NCBI RefSeq assembly: GCF_036370855.1
Contig: NC_088102.1
Span: 35,997,835 to 36,061,834, forward strand
Reading direction: 5' to 3'
Length of the DNA stretch: 64,000 nt
Source: Dromaius novaehollandiae
Lineage: Eukaryota > Chordata > Aves > Casuariiformes > Dromaiidae
In this document: one piece after another, positions 38,801-51,972 of the stretch
Position numbering within the stretch: position 1 is the first letter of the stretch
Layout of the letters: the number at the start of each line of letters is the position of its first letter
Program-made: the position numbers and the translations under genes
The notes under the pieces: model-generated
The model's input: only the letters and a program-made list of their open reading frames with translations
The model's database searches: none
Told to the model about the DNA's origin: nothing

Positions 38801-39636
38801 CCTCTCAGTAATATGCTGTATATAATGACTAAAACTCAGAGATATCAAAATGTCTTAACACTGTTCAACTGCATCTGTCCAGGACTGCATCTATCATGGA
38901 TTCAGAGTAATGTGTGAAAAGGTGTAATTTGAAATTAAAGACTCATCCCTTTTAGCTTATACCTATATCTTCTTTTATGTTAGTTGCCTGTCTTGTTACA
39001 CATCTCTTTCTTACCTTAGGCTTCATTACACTTGGACTCAGTGGATCAATACAGTGCAGTAAGAGAGAGCTTGGGATGCTGTAATTCAGACAACAGGTGG
39101 ATACAGTATGCACATCGTATCTTGTATGTATATTATGCAAGAAGCAGTACAAAACTTCTGAGTCTGACTTAAGAACACATAGCTGGAACAGATCTCCTGA
39201 GTCAAAGAGTTTAGCTCTCTGGTACTGCAGACAACCATTTCATAGAAATCCTGATATAAAATCTGTTCTTCCACCAGTGTAAATCAGGAGCAACATCCAT
39301 AATGTCAGTAAGATATAAGAAGGGAATGGGAACTCTTAAACAGGGTAATATACATGGAGAAAGGAGCTAGAAATAGATGCATGCTACACAAAACTAAATT
39401 CTGTTTGGACTTGCTTTAACCTCTGACTTTGAATCACCATATATGGAAGTTTTAACTACCTGGTAATTCTGAAATAGCTTTCCCGCTGGTAAAGACTGAA
39501 TACTTATCTTGTATAGGTGTATACACACATATGCACACATTTCTTCTATAGACCTGAAGATTTCCTATATATGTGACTTGTGATGATGTCTGAAATCCAC
39601 AACTGTGCTTTATTTCCTCAACCTCCTCTGTATAGG

Positions 39637-40191
39637 ATGGTCCGCATACTGTGTGCCGTCGGTGCTGTGTTTCTTCTGGTGGGATTTCTGTTACCGACAG
39701 CAGAAGGGAGAAAGAGGAATCGTGGATCTCAAGGTGCTATCCCTCCTCCTGACAAGGATCAGCCCAATGATTCAGAGCAAACGCAGACACAGCAGCAGCC
39801 GGGCTCTAGGCAGCGAGAGCGAGGGAAAGGCACTTCAATGCCTGCCGAAGAGGTGCTGGAGTCTAGTCAGGAGGCACTGCACATCACCGAGCGCAAATAC
39901 CTAAAACGGGATTGGTGTAAAACTCAACCCCTCAAACAAACTATCCATGAAGAAGGCTGCAACAGTCGTACCATTATCAACAGGTTCTGCTACGGCCAAT
40001 GCAATTCTTTCTACATCCCAAGGCATGTTCGCAAAGAAGAAGGCTCTTTCCAATCTTGTTCTTTCTGCAAGCCCAAGAAATTTACCACCATGACTGTTAC
40101 ACTGAACTGCCCCGAGCTTCAGCCGCCTAGAAAGAAGAAAAGAATCACCCGCGTTAAGGAATGCCGGTGTATATCTATCGACTTGGACTAA
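39637..40191 (+). CDS. GREM1: Gremlin-1, secreted BMP antagonist (complete CDS)
   Basis: The frame encodes 184 residues, the same length as human gremlin-1. A signal peptide (about residues 1-24; hydrophobic core AVGAVFLLVGFLLP, ending AEG) is followed by a basic, glutamine-rich linker with one N-glycosylation site (NDS, Asn44). The DAN-family cystine-knot domain (about 94-184) has nine Cys at 94, 108, 118, 122, 141, 144, 158, 176 and 178. Basic residues KPKK (145-148), RKKKR (165-169) and Lys174/Arg177 correspond to the known heparin-binding surface. The protein binds BMP2/4/7 as a dimer and blocks receptor access; in limb buds it keeps the SHH-FGF loop active. I chose the ATG at 39637 because a splice acceptor (ctctgtatag) ends two bases before it; the in-frame upstream extension of 19 codons would be intronic. 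From the HITERKYLKRDWCKTQPLKQ segment to the C-terminus it is almost identical to mammals. Confidence 0.98.
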   Translation: MVRILCAVGAVFLLVGFLLPTAEGRKRNRGSQGAIPPPDKDQPNDSEQTQTQQQPGSRQRERGKGTSMPAEEVLESSQEALHITERKYLKRDWCKTQPLKQTIHEEGCNSRTIINRFCYGQCNSFYIPRHVRKEEGSFQSCSFCKPKKFTTMTVTLNCPELQPPRKKKRITRVKECRCISIDLD

Positions 40192-41584
40192 CCTGAGGAG
40201 AGTATTATACTGACTGCCCTCGGACCGTACGCAGTCATTGGTAGTGTGAGAGTGAGTGGCACAAACTAGCATACTTTCAGGGCTGGACACAACTGAGAGG
40301 AACCTAGTGAATTATTTGAAAAAAAAAACCCCAAAAATGGACATAAGGGAAGGACATGCATGTGTGTGTTTGTGTGCAAGAAAAAAAAGGAATGTGTGTA
40401 AGCAAATAGATGCATGTTCACTATGGTAAAATTCTTTTTCACAGGGGTATGAAACATTAAAATCTATTTACCCACAGGCTCAACATCACAATAATCAGGT
40501 TTCCTAGTGCACATCCTTAGTTTTCTTCCTGTGCATCCTTTCCTAGTGCACTTACTGGGAAAGTGGAGCTGTGGCTTTTGCTAATGTTCACCTGCCGTGC
40601 TATTTGCTTTTATTGTATTAAGAGAAACATCACAGTGAGTGGACAATAAGTTTGAAAGCATGAATCTACTCTTAAATATAAAGTAGGCTAAAAGCAGTTA
40701 AGGCATAGCAAAACATCACGGAAAATAACAGCTGTGTCGGGAGTTTCTAACATGCTTCTTCAAAAAACCACTGTTCTCCAGAAGCCATGTTGGCAGAACA
40801 ATGGTGGGAAGCAGGAGTATGAAAAAAATCAGTATAGGTGGATAGAAAACACAAGTTAGCAGCAAGTTAGAAGGAAAAGGGTCGAAGTAAGTAGATGGGG
40901 GAATACAAATGGGAGGAAAAAGAAAGATACATAAATAGCAAGACACAGAAAGAGATACTGTCTTCTGTTTACGTTTTGCTTTAATTTATAGACTTATTCA
41001 TATATTACATAAATTAAAGAGAAACTATATACAAGACTATAAATATATGTCTGAATTCTAATGGCGATGTTGAGCAAAACCCATTCTTGTGCCACTAGAT
41101 CCATTGGATGTCTTGTATTTCAGATATCAGTTATTCTTCATATTTACATATATATATATACACGCAGTATCTTTTACTCACTGGTATCTATACAAGCACA
41201 CAGTGAGTATGCCTACTCCATTGTGTGTATCTGAACTCTCTGCTCTTTTTCACACACATACCACAGCGCAGAAATCTTGCTAACCGAGATCAAGTACAAA
41301 ATGGCAGTAATTTAGCACATAAAGAGCAAAGCAAAAATTAAAACAAGCATCATGTGACTGCAAATGCAATAACCACACAAGAGACAAAAGACACGACATC
41401 CATGGCTAGTAAACATTGCCTTGTTATTGTTATTTTAGCTCTGCCACAGGCATGCAGTTTGTTGAAAAAGACATGCAGAGCTTTGCCAGCAATAATCCTC
41501 TTTTTATATCTTTTACCACAGGCTTGCATTTAAACAGGATTTGGACTAAGTAAAGAGAATTTCCTGAAAATTAAAGGCTAACTG

Positions 41585-42130
41585 CCCCTCTCACTGGGGG
41601 GCGGGGGGGAACGGGACATGAAAGGGGACACACGACTTCCAACAGCTCCGTGTGCCTCACCTGTGAGATTGTCCCGCGTTTTCTGTCCTTGGGGAGTAGG
41701 TGCTGAAGCTAGAGCAGAGCGTGGCTTTGGACAAGCGCGCAGAAGGGCCCACAGAAGAAGCTGCTGCACGTAGGTGGCCCCGGGCCGCCTGTCCTGGGAG
41801 GCAGCCGCCCTGCCCCTTCGCCGGGGGCGGTGGGAGCGAGCCCTTGCCTCGCGGCTGGCTCTCGCGGGGTGCAAACCCTCGTGCTTGCCGAGGCGCTGGC
41901 TTCTGAAGGAGCTGCCGCGTCCCAGCCGCGAGCCGTGCCTAGGGCACCCTGAGAGAAAAGCCCGCTCATGGTTTCACACCCAAGAAACTGCGTGTTCCTG
42001 TGCCGACTGTCTCAGGTAGCGTTGGCACTGGGCCGTAAGGCAGCCTCTGCTGACGTGAGCGACAGGAGAGGCAGGTCCACGTTAACTGTGCGATGGGGCT
42101 TCTGCAGTCCAGGACTGCGTTTGCCATTCA
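41585..42130. other. CpG-rich block inside GREM1 3' UTR
   Basis: Composition changes abruptly to GC- and CpG-rich at about 41585 and fades by about 42130, inside otherwise AT-rich UTR sequence. It contains Sp1-type boxes such as GGGGGCGGGGGGG (41597 region) and CGCCGGGGGCGGTGGG (about 41820). Open frames across it on both strands (up to 98 codons) show no domain and are composition artefacts. No repeat ends, target duplications or retrogene features are evident. Confidence 0.75.
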
Positions 42131-43324
42131 GCCACGATACGCTTTGGTATCTGCTATCGGTGCTGCTGCTCTTTCTCACGCCAAATGCCTCTCTCAGCCA
42201 CAGGCTGGTTGTCCTGAAGGTATTTCTGTCCATTGAGCTGTGAGGAAGACATTTCTGCTCATATTAACATGTCCAACAGCAAAAATGTACAGTGGCATGT
42301 CACAGATGCATAAAATGTGCAGTCATTATATTAAAGCCACAGCCGCTACACAATGTATTGTGCAATTATCAGCCGTATCCTACATCTCTGCAATTAATGT
42401 ATTTTTACTGTAAAATACATTGCTATCAGGTCTGCATCTGTAAAATTAAGAGATTGCAACTCATTGTTTTGTGTTATTAAAATGCATTGCATCTGGTATA
42501 CTCTCATTCAGCAGGTTTGACACATTTATTCACGGATTTTAAAATCCAGTTTTAAAATCTGGAATTACAGGAGGTAGATTTCCACTGTGTGGAATGTGAA
42601 TAGTTAAACAGAAAGATATGGATATTTAATGTTATTATTAATACAAATCCTTTTTCAAAGATAACTTACAGGGGTTGTTTTCCTTTAAATTACTTTTTTG
42701 AGTTGGTTTGGAGGTGCAAGGGCTGATCTCAATCTTTGCTGAAAGTTGTATACTAGCTAATGTTTCTGCAGTAAATGGGCAAACCTTAAGAAAGAAATTT
42801 TATCTTCATTCGAAGCTGATAGCAAAACTCCTATTGTCTTTAACAGTGATAGGATTTCATCCTAGGCTGCTGTGTCTCTAAACCCTTAGACATTAAGCAA
42901 AGCTTTAGACATTACTAGCTCCTTTATTTAACATTAGGTTAGCATTCTGAAGGAAAATTGATCTTTGTGTTCCAAAACAGCCTATGCATAGATCACAAAG
43001 GAACTCCCCTTGAGGCAGATCCCACCCATAAATATGTAAATTTTATACAAAGAACTTTTATGAATTGCTAGTTATTGCCTGAGAGTAAGAAAGTTCTGCT
43101 AACTTGCAATTATACAAGATATTTAATATCAACCACAATATGTATTTAAATGTCTGCTTTATTCTAAAAACAATGGACTATATAACCTAAGGCTGCGGTA
43201 TTTTCATGCTCGGTCTCACAAAGCAAAACTTGGTTTAAAATGAAGTTTTAATTATTTTGTAACTGAATAGAATTGGAGTTTTTTCTTCCCAGCATTTTGT
43301 ACATCATTTTAACTACTAGTAACA

Positions 43325-43334
43325 AATAAATAAA
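43325..43334 (+). terminator. GREM1: Probable GREM1 poly(A) signal cluster
   Basis: Two overlapping AATAAA hexamers (43325-43330 and 43329-43334) followed after about 30 bp by a T-rich run at about 43362-43372, the arrangement expected of a cleavage site. The distance from the stop matches the expected UTR length. Confidence 0.6.
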
Positions 43335-43677
43335 AAAATCTTCTCCAGCCCATTTCTATTGGTTTTTTTTTTTCATTTCTTCCTTAAATTTCCATCTCCT
43401 TCTTGATCTGTTGTACTTTACTCTGACTTCTGTGGTTTCTTCTAATTATAAAATGGCTGACATTATGACAGTGAGACACAGAGACAAGCAATGGCACCAT
43501 CATTCACCACGGCTACTTCAATAAGGTTTTTAAATGAGCTCTGTCACTTCCCCCTCACCCTTCCACAATTTATAGAAGGAAAATCTCAATCTTTACTTGC
43601 ACTTTTCTCCTTGTAAACCGTATAGTGACATTGCAAAATATAAATCAAACTTGAATTGTTGTAGAGTTAAAGTTGGA

Positions 43678-43790
43678 TTCAGTGAGCCTGCCTTACACCT
43701 TACCTCAGTTTTCTATTTATGTGTCACTCCCACTTTTACAAAAGTGTAGGGACCACTTTTGCAACATAACGCTTCTGAAGCTGTAAATAG
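43678..43790. repeat. Candidate decayed repeat with hairpin CACTTTTACAAAAGTG
   Basis: A perfect 7-bp-arm hairpin at 43731-43746 is followed by another CACTTTTGCA copy. The lead-in CAGTGAGCCTGCCTTACACC fits an old sauropsid palindromic repeat, but the match is loose. Confidence 0.35.
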
Positions 43791-46700
43791 GAAAAGAGAA
43801 GACGAAAAATAATGATAAAGAGTACATAAAGGTTTGTCATTACCTTTTAACTTCTCCATCCCTGCTGATGGCACTTAAAGAAGGCCAGCACTGAGGAAAG
43901 ACCGCAACCACGGGGAATGGATTACTCTGAACTTTCCACTCAGCAGGTGGGAGATGGGCAATAGCAGTGTAAATTATATCATTCCACCCTGCCACTCTGT
44001 CAGACCTGTGAGGGAATCAATCGGTCAGTCCTGGTCCCTGCGCTAACCTACTGTCTTCAGTAATGGTGCCATTTGCTGCCTTTGCGATGAGAGCTTCTCT
44101 GATAGGGACCACCATCTCACTGGGCGGGACGGAGAACAGTCTTTCATTTCACACAGTCCTCTGAGCAGAAATAAAATGCCAATAATTTTCAGAGATATAC
44201 CTTTCAGTTCAAAGGAATGACAATGGTGTAGTTAGATATACAATCTTATGAGTGACCAGCGAGGCAGTGTCTTCCGTTAGCACACACAGACAGCCAAAGG
44301 AAAGATTCAGACGTCCAGTTTCCAGTTCTGAAAAGCAGAGTGGTGACAAGATCCTGTGCGTTTTTCTTCATACTAAGCCCCTGTGAGATGTGGAGCTGAC
44401 CAGTCTATGTAGTACTGTTTGTTTGTGGCTTTTTAGGTCTAGCTTTTTCTGAAGGCTGTTGTTTAGATCTTCGTTCACTTCTAGCTTTTCTGTGCTTCCA
44501 AAATTTTCTGAATCATTATTTCTAAAAGGCAATTGATCTGTTCTGGTCTGAGACACGGGTACAATTGGACACAGTACATTTCAATGAAAAGATATGCATA
44601 TATATCTTTATTTGAAGATTTAAAACAAAGAGAAAAACAGAGAAAAACCTCCTGGACTTACCTTTTCAGTACTTTCTTGTACTATGGTGTTATTATTTAT
44701 ATGCTAATAAAGAAAGACAGTCATTATAACTTACTTTTGGCCTACGTAGCAACTTTGAATTGAAGATGCATCCACTGTGAAGTCCCATGTGTTTTGTAGA
44801 TGGTGACACTGAACAAAAGAAGATGAGGGAGAGAGAAAATCCACACATCTTAAGTTTTCAGGGAAATAGAAGTAAGACTTTTTTTCCTTCCTCCCGTAAG
44901 GGAGGCTAGATTTCTGCTTGGGATTCCTGTCAGTGTGTGTTCTGATACCCATGTGCTGTGCAGTTGATTTGCACACACGTAATAAGACTAAGGCTTCGAG
45001 AGCATGTCAGATCTGCTGAGCATGTGCAAGACAGCTGAGCAACACATGCGCACAGTAGGTATGGCGGGTTCTGGATGGGTCAGTGGAACAGGCAGCATCG
45101 TGGCTCCACTCCAGCTGCCTGTCAGCAGCATTGCCTGCGGAGGAAAAAGAACATTGCATTTGCAGAAATGATGCAGTAATTTACCCTCTCCTGTGCAGAA
45201 AAGGAAGCACTGGAGAGTGGTACCCTTGGGGACTCATGTTTCTTTGTGCTGTCTCATATACAAGCTTGAACCAGAGCCATTAGTTCCAAAAGATTTCCTG
45301 AAAAAGAAACATCAAGTCATTGCTAGAAGGATGAGACTAGCATGTACATTTGCTTAGCCAGTGTTCCACTTACACACACTTTTCTTCTCTTTTTAATGAA
45401 CATAGCTCTTATTCCCTCCAAATGATTCAAATGTGCTTCAGAAACCACTTCATTAATTACTGAAACACAATAGTCACTTAATAGCAGCAATACAAGGTCC
45501 AAAATTATTTCTGAGTAATTCTGCTTACCTGAATAGCTGCATTAATCAAAGGATTTTAAAGGGAAACGCAGGGAGTGTAAAAATTAATGTCTATTAGGAT
45601 TCAGTCAAAACACTGGAGATATTATTGCTACAGATTTTTAATAACCATCAGATCTTGGCCTTAAGGTATCAAAAGGATTAACCATAATAAGACTCAGACA
45701 CCTTGCTTTATTTTTTATTTATCAGCTGAGACGTAAACTAGAAATACACAGCAATATACACATATCACAACCAATCCCAGTAGTGCAGATTTCTGATGCT
45801 ACCTTGTAATGCAGTTTCATAAAACCATCTGAAGCCTGTCTGCACTGGCTGCCTGGGAATGTAGCTGATGACTTAAAGGTGCCCCTTGACAATGTGTGGC
45901 TTCTGGCTGCCTGAAGTCATCCCTGTGCTTTTATGGGTGCGGGGGGAGGAGTATAGAAATTTTAACTGTCACTTGCTCACTCTCCTATTATTTTCTAAAA
46001 ATATTGGAAATAAAATTCATAATCTGCTGCTTTTAAGTGACTGCGGAGCAAGATGTGAGGATCAAAATATATATCAACATAAAAGAAGAGTTCTTGGGAT
46101 CACATTAAAAAATAAACCTCTAAGTTGTAATAAGCAATAACTTCTCCTTGCTGCGATACAGATGTAGGTCACATAGCTTGTGGATGAAGTAGAGAAGTTA
46201 CACTGACTCCCAATAAAAGTTCTGCAAATAAAATTTGAAATGGCCATGTTTGCGTTTCTTTTTTAAAGAATGCCTTATGGAAACAGCTATATTCCAATTC
46301 ATATTACAAGAGATCAAAAGAACAAAAGTTAAATTAGTATCTCCATCTCTAGAACAATTGAGATCTATATCTAATCCTTCTGCCTAGTAATATCAATATG
46401 GATTCCAGCAAGAAAGCAATTGGAAAGAATTAATATCAGTTACAGCTCATCTGGGACATGAACACTAAAATTCATTAGTCATAATTTTATAGTTATTGCA
46501 TGGCATCACTACAGAGCACTACTAAGATGGTTTGATTTCCTTAATGATGAATTTGCAGACTTTAATATTTTTTATTTTAAGCTAAACCTTACTGAACCTC
46601 TATGTTTTGTAATTAATTTGTTGAGATATGAAGACACAGTCTCTTTTATATGTAAATTACTGATACGTATTCTCAAGCTTAGCTTTGCTTAGTGTTTTCT

Positions 46701-49700
46701 TCCATCCGGGGAATAAGAAGTTGTGTTATATAGATATAAAATACTTTTGATATTTATCTCTCTAAACAAACGTGCCAAAACCAAGGAATGCATTAGGTAT
46801 ATTTTAGAAGCCTGAAAAAGGTACATTTGCAAAGTTTTTACATAGAAGTATGGACCAGTGTGCCAAGCTTTTTAACAAAGCACTTTAATGAGTGATTATT
46901 ATAACGTAAAGTCAACAATGAAAATAATCACAACAGTGGGCATAAAGAATTCATTTTTCAGGGAGAAACACAAGGTTGTGTGTATTCATAAAGTTTATTT
47001 CTAGACAATTAAACTTAATGCCAAAGAGGAAGGCTAGCTGAACCTCTCCCCTCGGGATCTGAAGGACCTTGACTGTCCCTCAGGAAACAGACGTTCATGA
47101 GGAATGCATATTTCCATTTTTGATGTTAATTTGTTTCAACTCCAAATGGATGAAGATGTTAGTTTTTGGATGTTAGGTCTAGCAAATAAAAAGGGGAAAG
47201 AAAACTATGTGTACAATTGAAAGAACTTACTGAATGGATCTAAATCCTATGGTAGGTAATTTGATCTAATTTTTGCAGAAAGGCAAATGCCAGATGTTTG
47301 CTCCACTTTGATCTTCATAACACTTTAGGCAGCAGACAATAAGATTGGTTTAAAATTTATTGTCTCTTTGATTTCTCCATTCTAATGCTTTTTAAATTCT
47401 TTACACAAGACAGATCTATATATAGGCAACTGGGGTGGCATCAGAAGAGTTGTATACTTAAGACATTCATGAAAAACTCAGTGTGGAACACTGCCTTTTT
47501 ATGCATCAAAACAAAGCCAGATTTTATGCAAGCAACATTCAATTTTCTTTTTATTATAATGTTTCTTTTTATTTTGCATATGAAGTTCTGACTGTCGCAT
47601 CTGTGGCACAGCTCTTTATACAGCTTTTATCTTTCAATAACCTTATTAGAAGTCAAGACAATATATTAAATCAACAGTAAGCAGCAGGAGTTGAAAGAAA
47701 AGTTAATCCATTTCCTTGCATTGGGAGTGTAATCTACATAGGTCTTTAATTTCACTACGAAGTTGCTTCTAGGATTCTTTGTGTAGGGAATATGTTTTAA
47801 AAGGAAAGCTGCCCCCAAATGGACAGCAATGGAGGCCTCTGAGAAACTGTAACATCCAAGAAGTCTTGTCTTCGATTTGCATCTTCATGTTCAAGGAGGC
47901 CATTGCTCTGTGAATGTGGGCTGAACTCAGCTTAAGGCTTATTATCAAGTGGTCTCAGGTTTCTAGCAGAATGTCTCATATATTCACTATTACTGAGAAA
48001 CAATGAAAGGCAAGTGAGACTGAGAACAAACGGAAGGGAAAGAACAGTGATTAAAAAAAGAGCAAATAGAAAAAAGTCCTGGTATGTAGCCTGAATGTCT
48101 TATCACAATTCCCTGGCACAGTTCAGAGCCATCTGTCCCTTAGATCCATGTATGATGTCTCTAAACAATTATTTTCACTTTGCTCAGCCCATTAGTCTGA
48201 AAGTTCAAAAAGTCAGAGTCAATTTTCCTCTGAAGGAAATTCTGAACTTTGCCAACGAAACTCTCATTGTTTAGCCAACTGATAGAATAGCTATCCTGGC
48301 AATATTTTTTAAACAGATAGTGTGGAAGGGCTATCAGAAGACACCAACCTCCTTACTCCTCTACCACCAAGTTTATTTCCTGCGATAATGTTCTTTCTAA
48401 AACAAAAGAAAACTTATAGCATTCAAAACGAAATATTTCAGTTCCATTATCAAGAACAAAACATAATGCACAGGTGCATGATAATAAATATTCTTCTCTT
48501 CTTATCATGTTACTGTGCAAATTGAGAAGACTTCTTGTTACCTCACCTCAAGGCAGAAAGAGGCTGGGAAAAGCAAAAATCTCTCCCAGTGAGAACTGCC
48601 TTAGGTCCAAATGCATCTTCATGCCTCATCTTTGTTTGCCACACCTCCGGACCTAGAACATCTAGTCAACTATCGTTATTTATTATAAATACATTGAAGT
48701 ACTGTTTGCATAATTTCAAGGCATCTTTTGCCAGTCTTCTCTTAGACATGAATATGCCATTTGTACTGTTAGAGAAGGGGTTATCTGAATAGACTGGACA
48801 ACTAAGTCACAAAACATGGATTTTTAAATTGCATGTGATTTCAATTAAGAAGAGTGCAGAAGCACTGGTTTCCTAAAACTGGCATGATGTTATGACACTC
48901 GGAAAATCTATTGCAACACTAGCCTTTGTGCCTTGTAATTGAAAGGTGTGCAAATGCTCCCTGATGAAATTTAATGGGAGCCACACAGGGAAAGATTTTA
49001 GTCTCCACATTTATCTTTACCAACACATGGAACCACCTTGATCTGTTGTACTCTTCATGGAAGAAAAAGGTAGTGTCTATTTCACAGGATAGGATAGGAA
49101 GTAAGAGTCAGTGTGATGGATGGTGGGAAGAAATAGAGGGCAAGAGGGAAGAAATATGAGAGTTAGGTACTGATCTCAAAGATGAAGTCTAGTCTACTGT
49201 CAGAATGTGTATAAATAGCTTATTAATAACAGGAGTGATGTATTGGCATTAGCGCGAAAATAGAAGTATACTCAGTTTGAGAAAATGTTATATTGTGTTG
49301 CCAGAAGCAAGCCATCTGTGTAGGGTACACTTTATATTTGTTAGATATGAACAGGCTACACTTATCTTCAAATACAAATCAATTCCTGTGAAAACATTCA
49401 TTTGCCTTGAGGTGTTTACCCAGGAGATCTTACTGCAGTAACCTCTGCCATCTCTAGCAAATCTGCCACGTTCACTCACTGGGGGCATGCCTGAACTTCA
49501 GTGTGGTATATAAATTGCAAATAAGCTTTAATCTAGCACTGATTTAATTGTAAAAGCCTGAAATTAATTCTTTAACTAATCTCATTCAATGAATGAGATA
49601 AATCCTGCTTTCTGTCTCAGCATGGAGAAAAGAAGAGTTATAAGGCAAAATTTTTCCTTTAATGTTCTATGAAACACCATGATCACATCATTGTTGAAAC

Positions 49701-49854
49701 TACCAACATTTATGAATAACATGCTATTATCCCCCCCAGTTCTCTTCCCACTTAATGTCTGCCCCAACAGGCAGCTCAGTTTCCATCTCAGACTGATGAT
49801 CATATTGGAAAATGGAAAACCAAATCATTTGGCAAGGTGATTTTGAGGAGGGGA

Positions 49855-49891
49855 TTTTCTTTTCTTTTCCTTTCCTTTCTTTTCTTTTTCT
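49855..49891. repeat. TTTTC/TTTCC pyrimidine tract
   Basis: Tandem TTTTC and TTTCC units, pure pyrimidine on the + strand. Confidence 0.9.
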
Positions 49892-51935
49892 GAGAAGAAC
49901 CCTCTACAAAGTCATTTCCTTGGTGCTCCTTCCATCTTGTCCTTGCTGACAAGAGACTGAGTTCAGGGAAGAGTGCAACATCAGAAATATATCTGCAGTG
50001 TATCCTGGATATAAATTCAACATCTTGCTGCTGAAATCTGTCACTGTCAGTGCCAGCACAACCAATATCTCTTGGGAAACAATCTGGTTTATTGTTCCAT
50101 TCGCAGATTTCTTTGTGATGTTTAGGAGCTGCTTCATTCAATGTTGCAAGTCTTGCTTGATTTAGGCACCTAAGTCTCTTCTCTGCTTATTTTCAGTAAC
50201 GGGGAGTTCTTTAATCTGTTATTTCTTTTCCAAGTAAAGTCAGTATCGAGCACTATGTGTTGGTTTGGGGCTTTTCAGATTTCTAACCTTAGTATTAATT
50301 CAATTTGCTACTCAACAACATATTGCATGACAGCTATGGAAATAGCTTCTCTACACTATGGATTGTGCCTTGAAGAATAAACAGAGCAGGGAACAGATTC
50401 AAGTGAAATGCTGTAAAGGAGCAATGGACTGTAGTCTTTCCTCAGGGCTCACTGTATATCAGAAGTGTATATACAGTTTTCATGCAGGTCAAAACAGCCT
50501 GGAAAGTGGGGTGGCAGACATAATTTTTCTAGCTTCAGCCTTAGTCCGTTTGGCCTTGCATAAAAAGCTAACCTTATAGCACAGTCTCAGACAGGACTCG
50601 TTTTATACATAAGGCAGAAGCTGCCAAGGCTCATATATAGGGCTGTGTTTGGAGAAGGACTTCCATAATGTAAGGCCTGGAGTGCTTATTACCCTCTGAG
50701 TTGAAATCGGATGTTAATCCCCGAGGCACAGGTCAGCACGTCCGTCATGCATAGACGAGACCGTCTGCTCCTCTCAGTTGGAGAGGGATGTTATTTTCTT
50801 AAGGGGCAGGATGTTATTCCTAGAGGTCTGCCCCTTGGTAGGGTCAAGAGTAATATTTTATGGTTAATGTTTATGATTAATTTTGGCTGTGGCCTTTCCT
50901 TTCAGAATTTCTGTGGTGTCAGTTCAAGTTGGTAAGGGGGAAGCTTGACAAGGTTAAGGCGTGAACCGTATACTCACTTTTCCTTCCAAAATAAACACTA
51001 CAACAACAATCCACATGGGAACCAAGCAGCACATTCCTAAATCAAACCAGAAGATGCACAGAGGGGAAACTAAAACAGTAGGTTCCAAGAGGGTGTTCTT
51101 TTGCCTTCTTTTTTTAATCCAAAGGATACGTTTTCAGAAGAATGCCTTGGGAATTAGCTCAACACAATCCCAGGAGCAAAAAGGGCAGTTTGGCATCAGG
51201 TTTCTTGTGCTCACATTGCTTAAAAATTAGTATCGCCTTTGCTCTTTTTCTTTCAAAAAATGTCTGCTAAAGTAAGGTGAATGATCCTCAGTTGTTCAGT
51301 GCTGCTTAAAGAAAAAGACAAACTAGAATCGCTGTGTGATGCAAGTTTATTTTGAACGCACTTTAATCTTGCCTTTGGAAAAAATCCAGATTTTCTGTCT
51401 AGCTTGGAATAGGATCTTTAGATTCATATACGAGTTGTTCTGTTTTTAAGAATCTTAACTCTTCTCTCAATTTCTGAAGACTCTGATTTCGCTTCACATT
51501 TTTCTTAATGTAATTGTTTCACAATAGACTCGCAGCTGGATTTGGTTTGATATTTTAGAAGATACTTAAGACCAGAAGAAATCGGAAATTTCTTTTAAAA
51601 GCTTAAGGTGCATTTTCTGCTCTCAGGACAGTGTATGGTCCCAGAGCTTTCTTTCTGTGGCAGTATCACCAAATGGCAAGCAATGAGTAGGAAAAAGATG
51701 TATTCTTGTGATATTGTTATAATTTCCAACAATATATTATTCTAAAAGCAATAAAGATGACAATTTCAGAAGCATGTGCATGAAGAAGTCTCAGAAACCC
51801 TTCTTGGATCTGCATCCTCATTTTGGAGTTGTGGAATGTATCATAAAACAAACAAACAAAAAGATCATTATATGAGAGATTCTGATGATGACTTTAAACC
51901 AGGAAACAAGAAAGTGTTCACATGGCTGAACACTT

Positions 51936-51972
51936 CCTTTCTTTCTCTCTCTCTCTCTCTCTCTCTGTCTCT
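51936..51972. repeat. (CT)n microsatellite
   Basis: About eleven or twelve CT units preceded by CTTT units and followed by GTCTCTT. Confidence 0.93.

Larger units (their letters stand above)
32953..39635 (+). other. GREM1: GREM1 intron 1
   Basis: This intron of 6683 bp runs from gtgagccg to acceptor cctctgtatag. Its first 1.4 kb belongs to the CpG island and holds a GTGTCC hexamer array. The remainder is AT-rich, with decayed palindromic repeats at 35495-35565 and 35858-35890. A 153-codon antisense frame at 38156-38617 shows no domain and is not accepted as a gene. Confidence 0.85.
40192..43350 (+). other. GREM1: GREM1 3' UTR (end inferred)
   Basis: About 3.1 kb follow the stop codon before the first canonical AATAAA cluster I noticed. 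A UTR of 3 kb or more agrees with the roughly 4-kb gremlin-1 mRNAs known from other vertebrates. Most of it is AT-rich, as expected, with one abrupt CpG-rich block (listed separately). Earlier ATTAAA hexamers (for example near 40457 and 42475) could give shorter forms. Confidence 0.65.

Noticed and set aside
39580-39636. 19-codon in-frame extension upstream of gremlin-1
   Set aside because: It lies before a splice acceptor and replaces the exon 1 leader; starting at 39637 gives the family length of 184 and a proper signal peptide.
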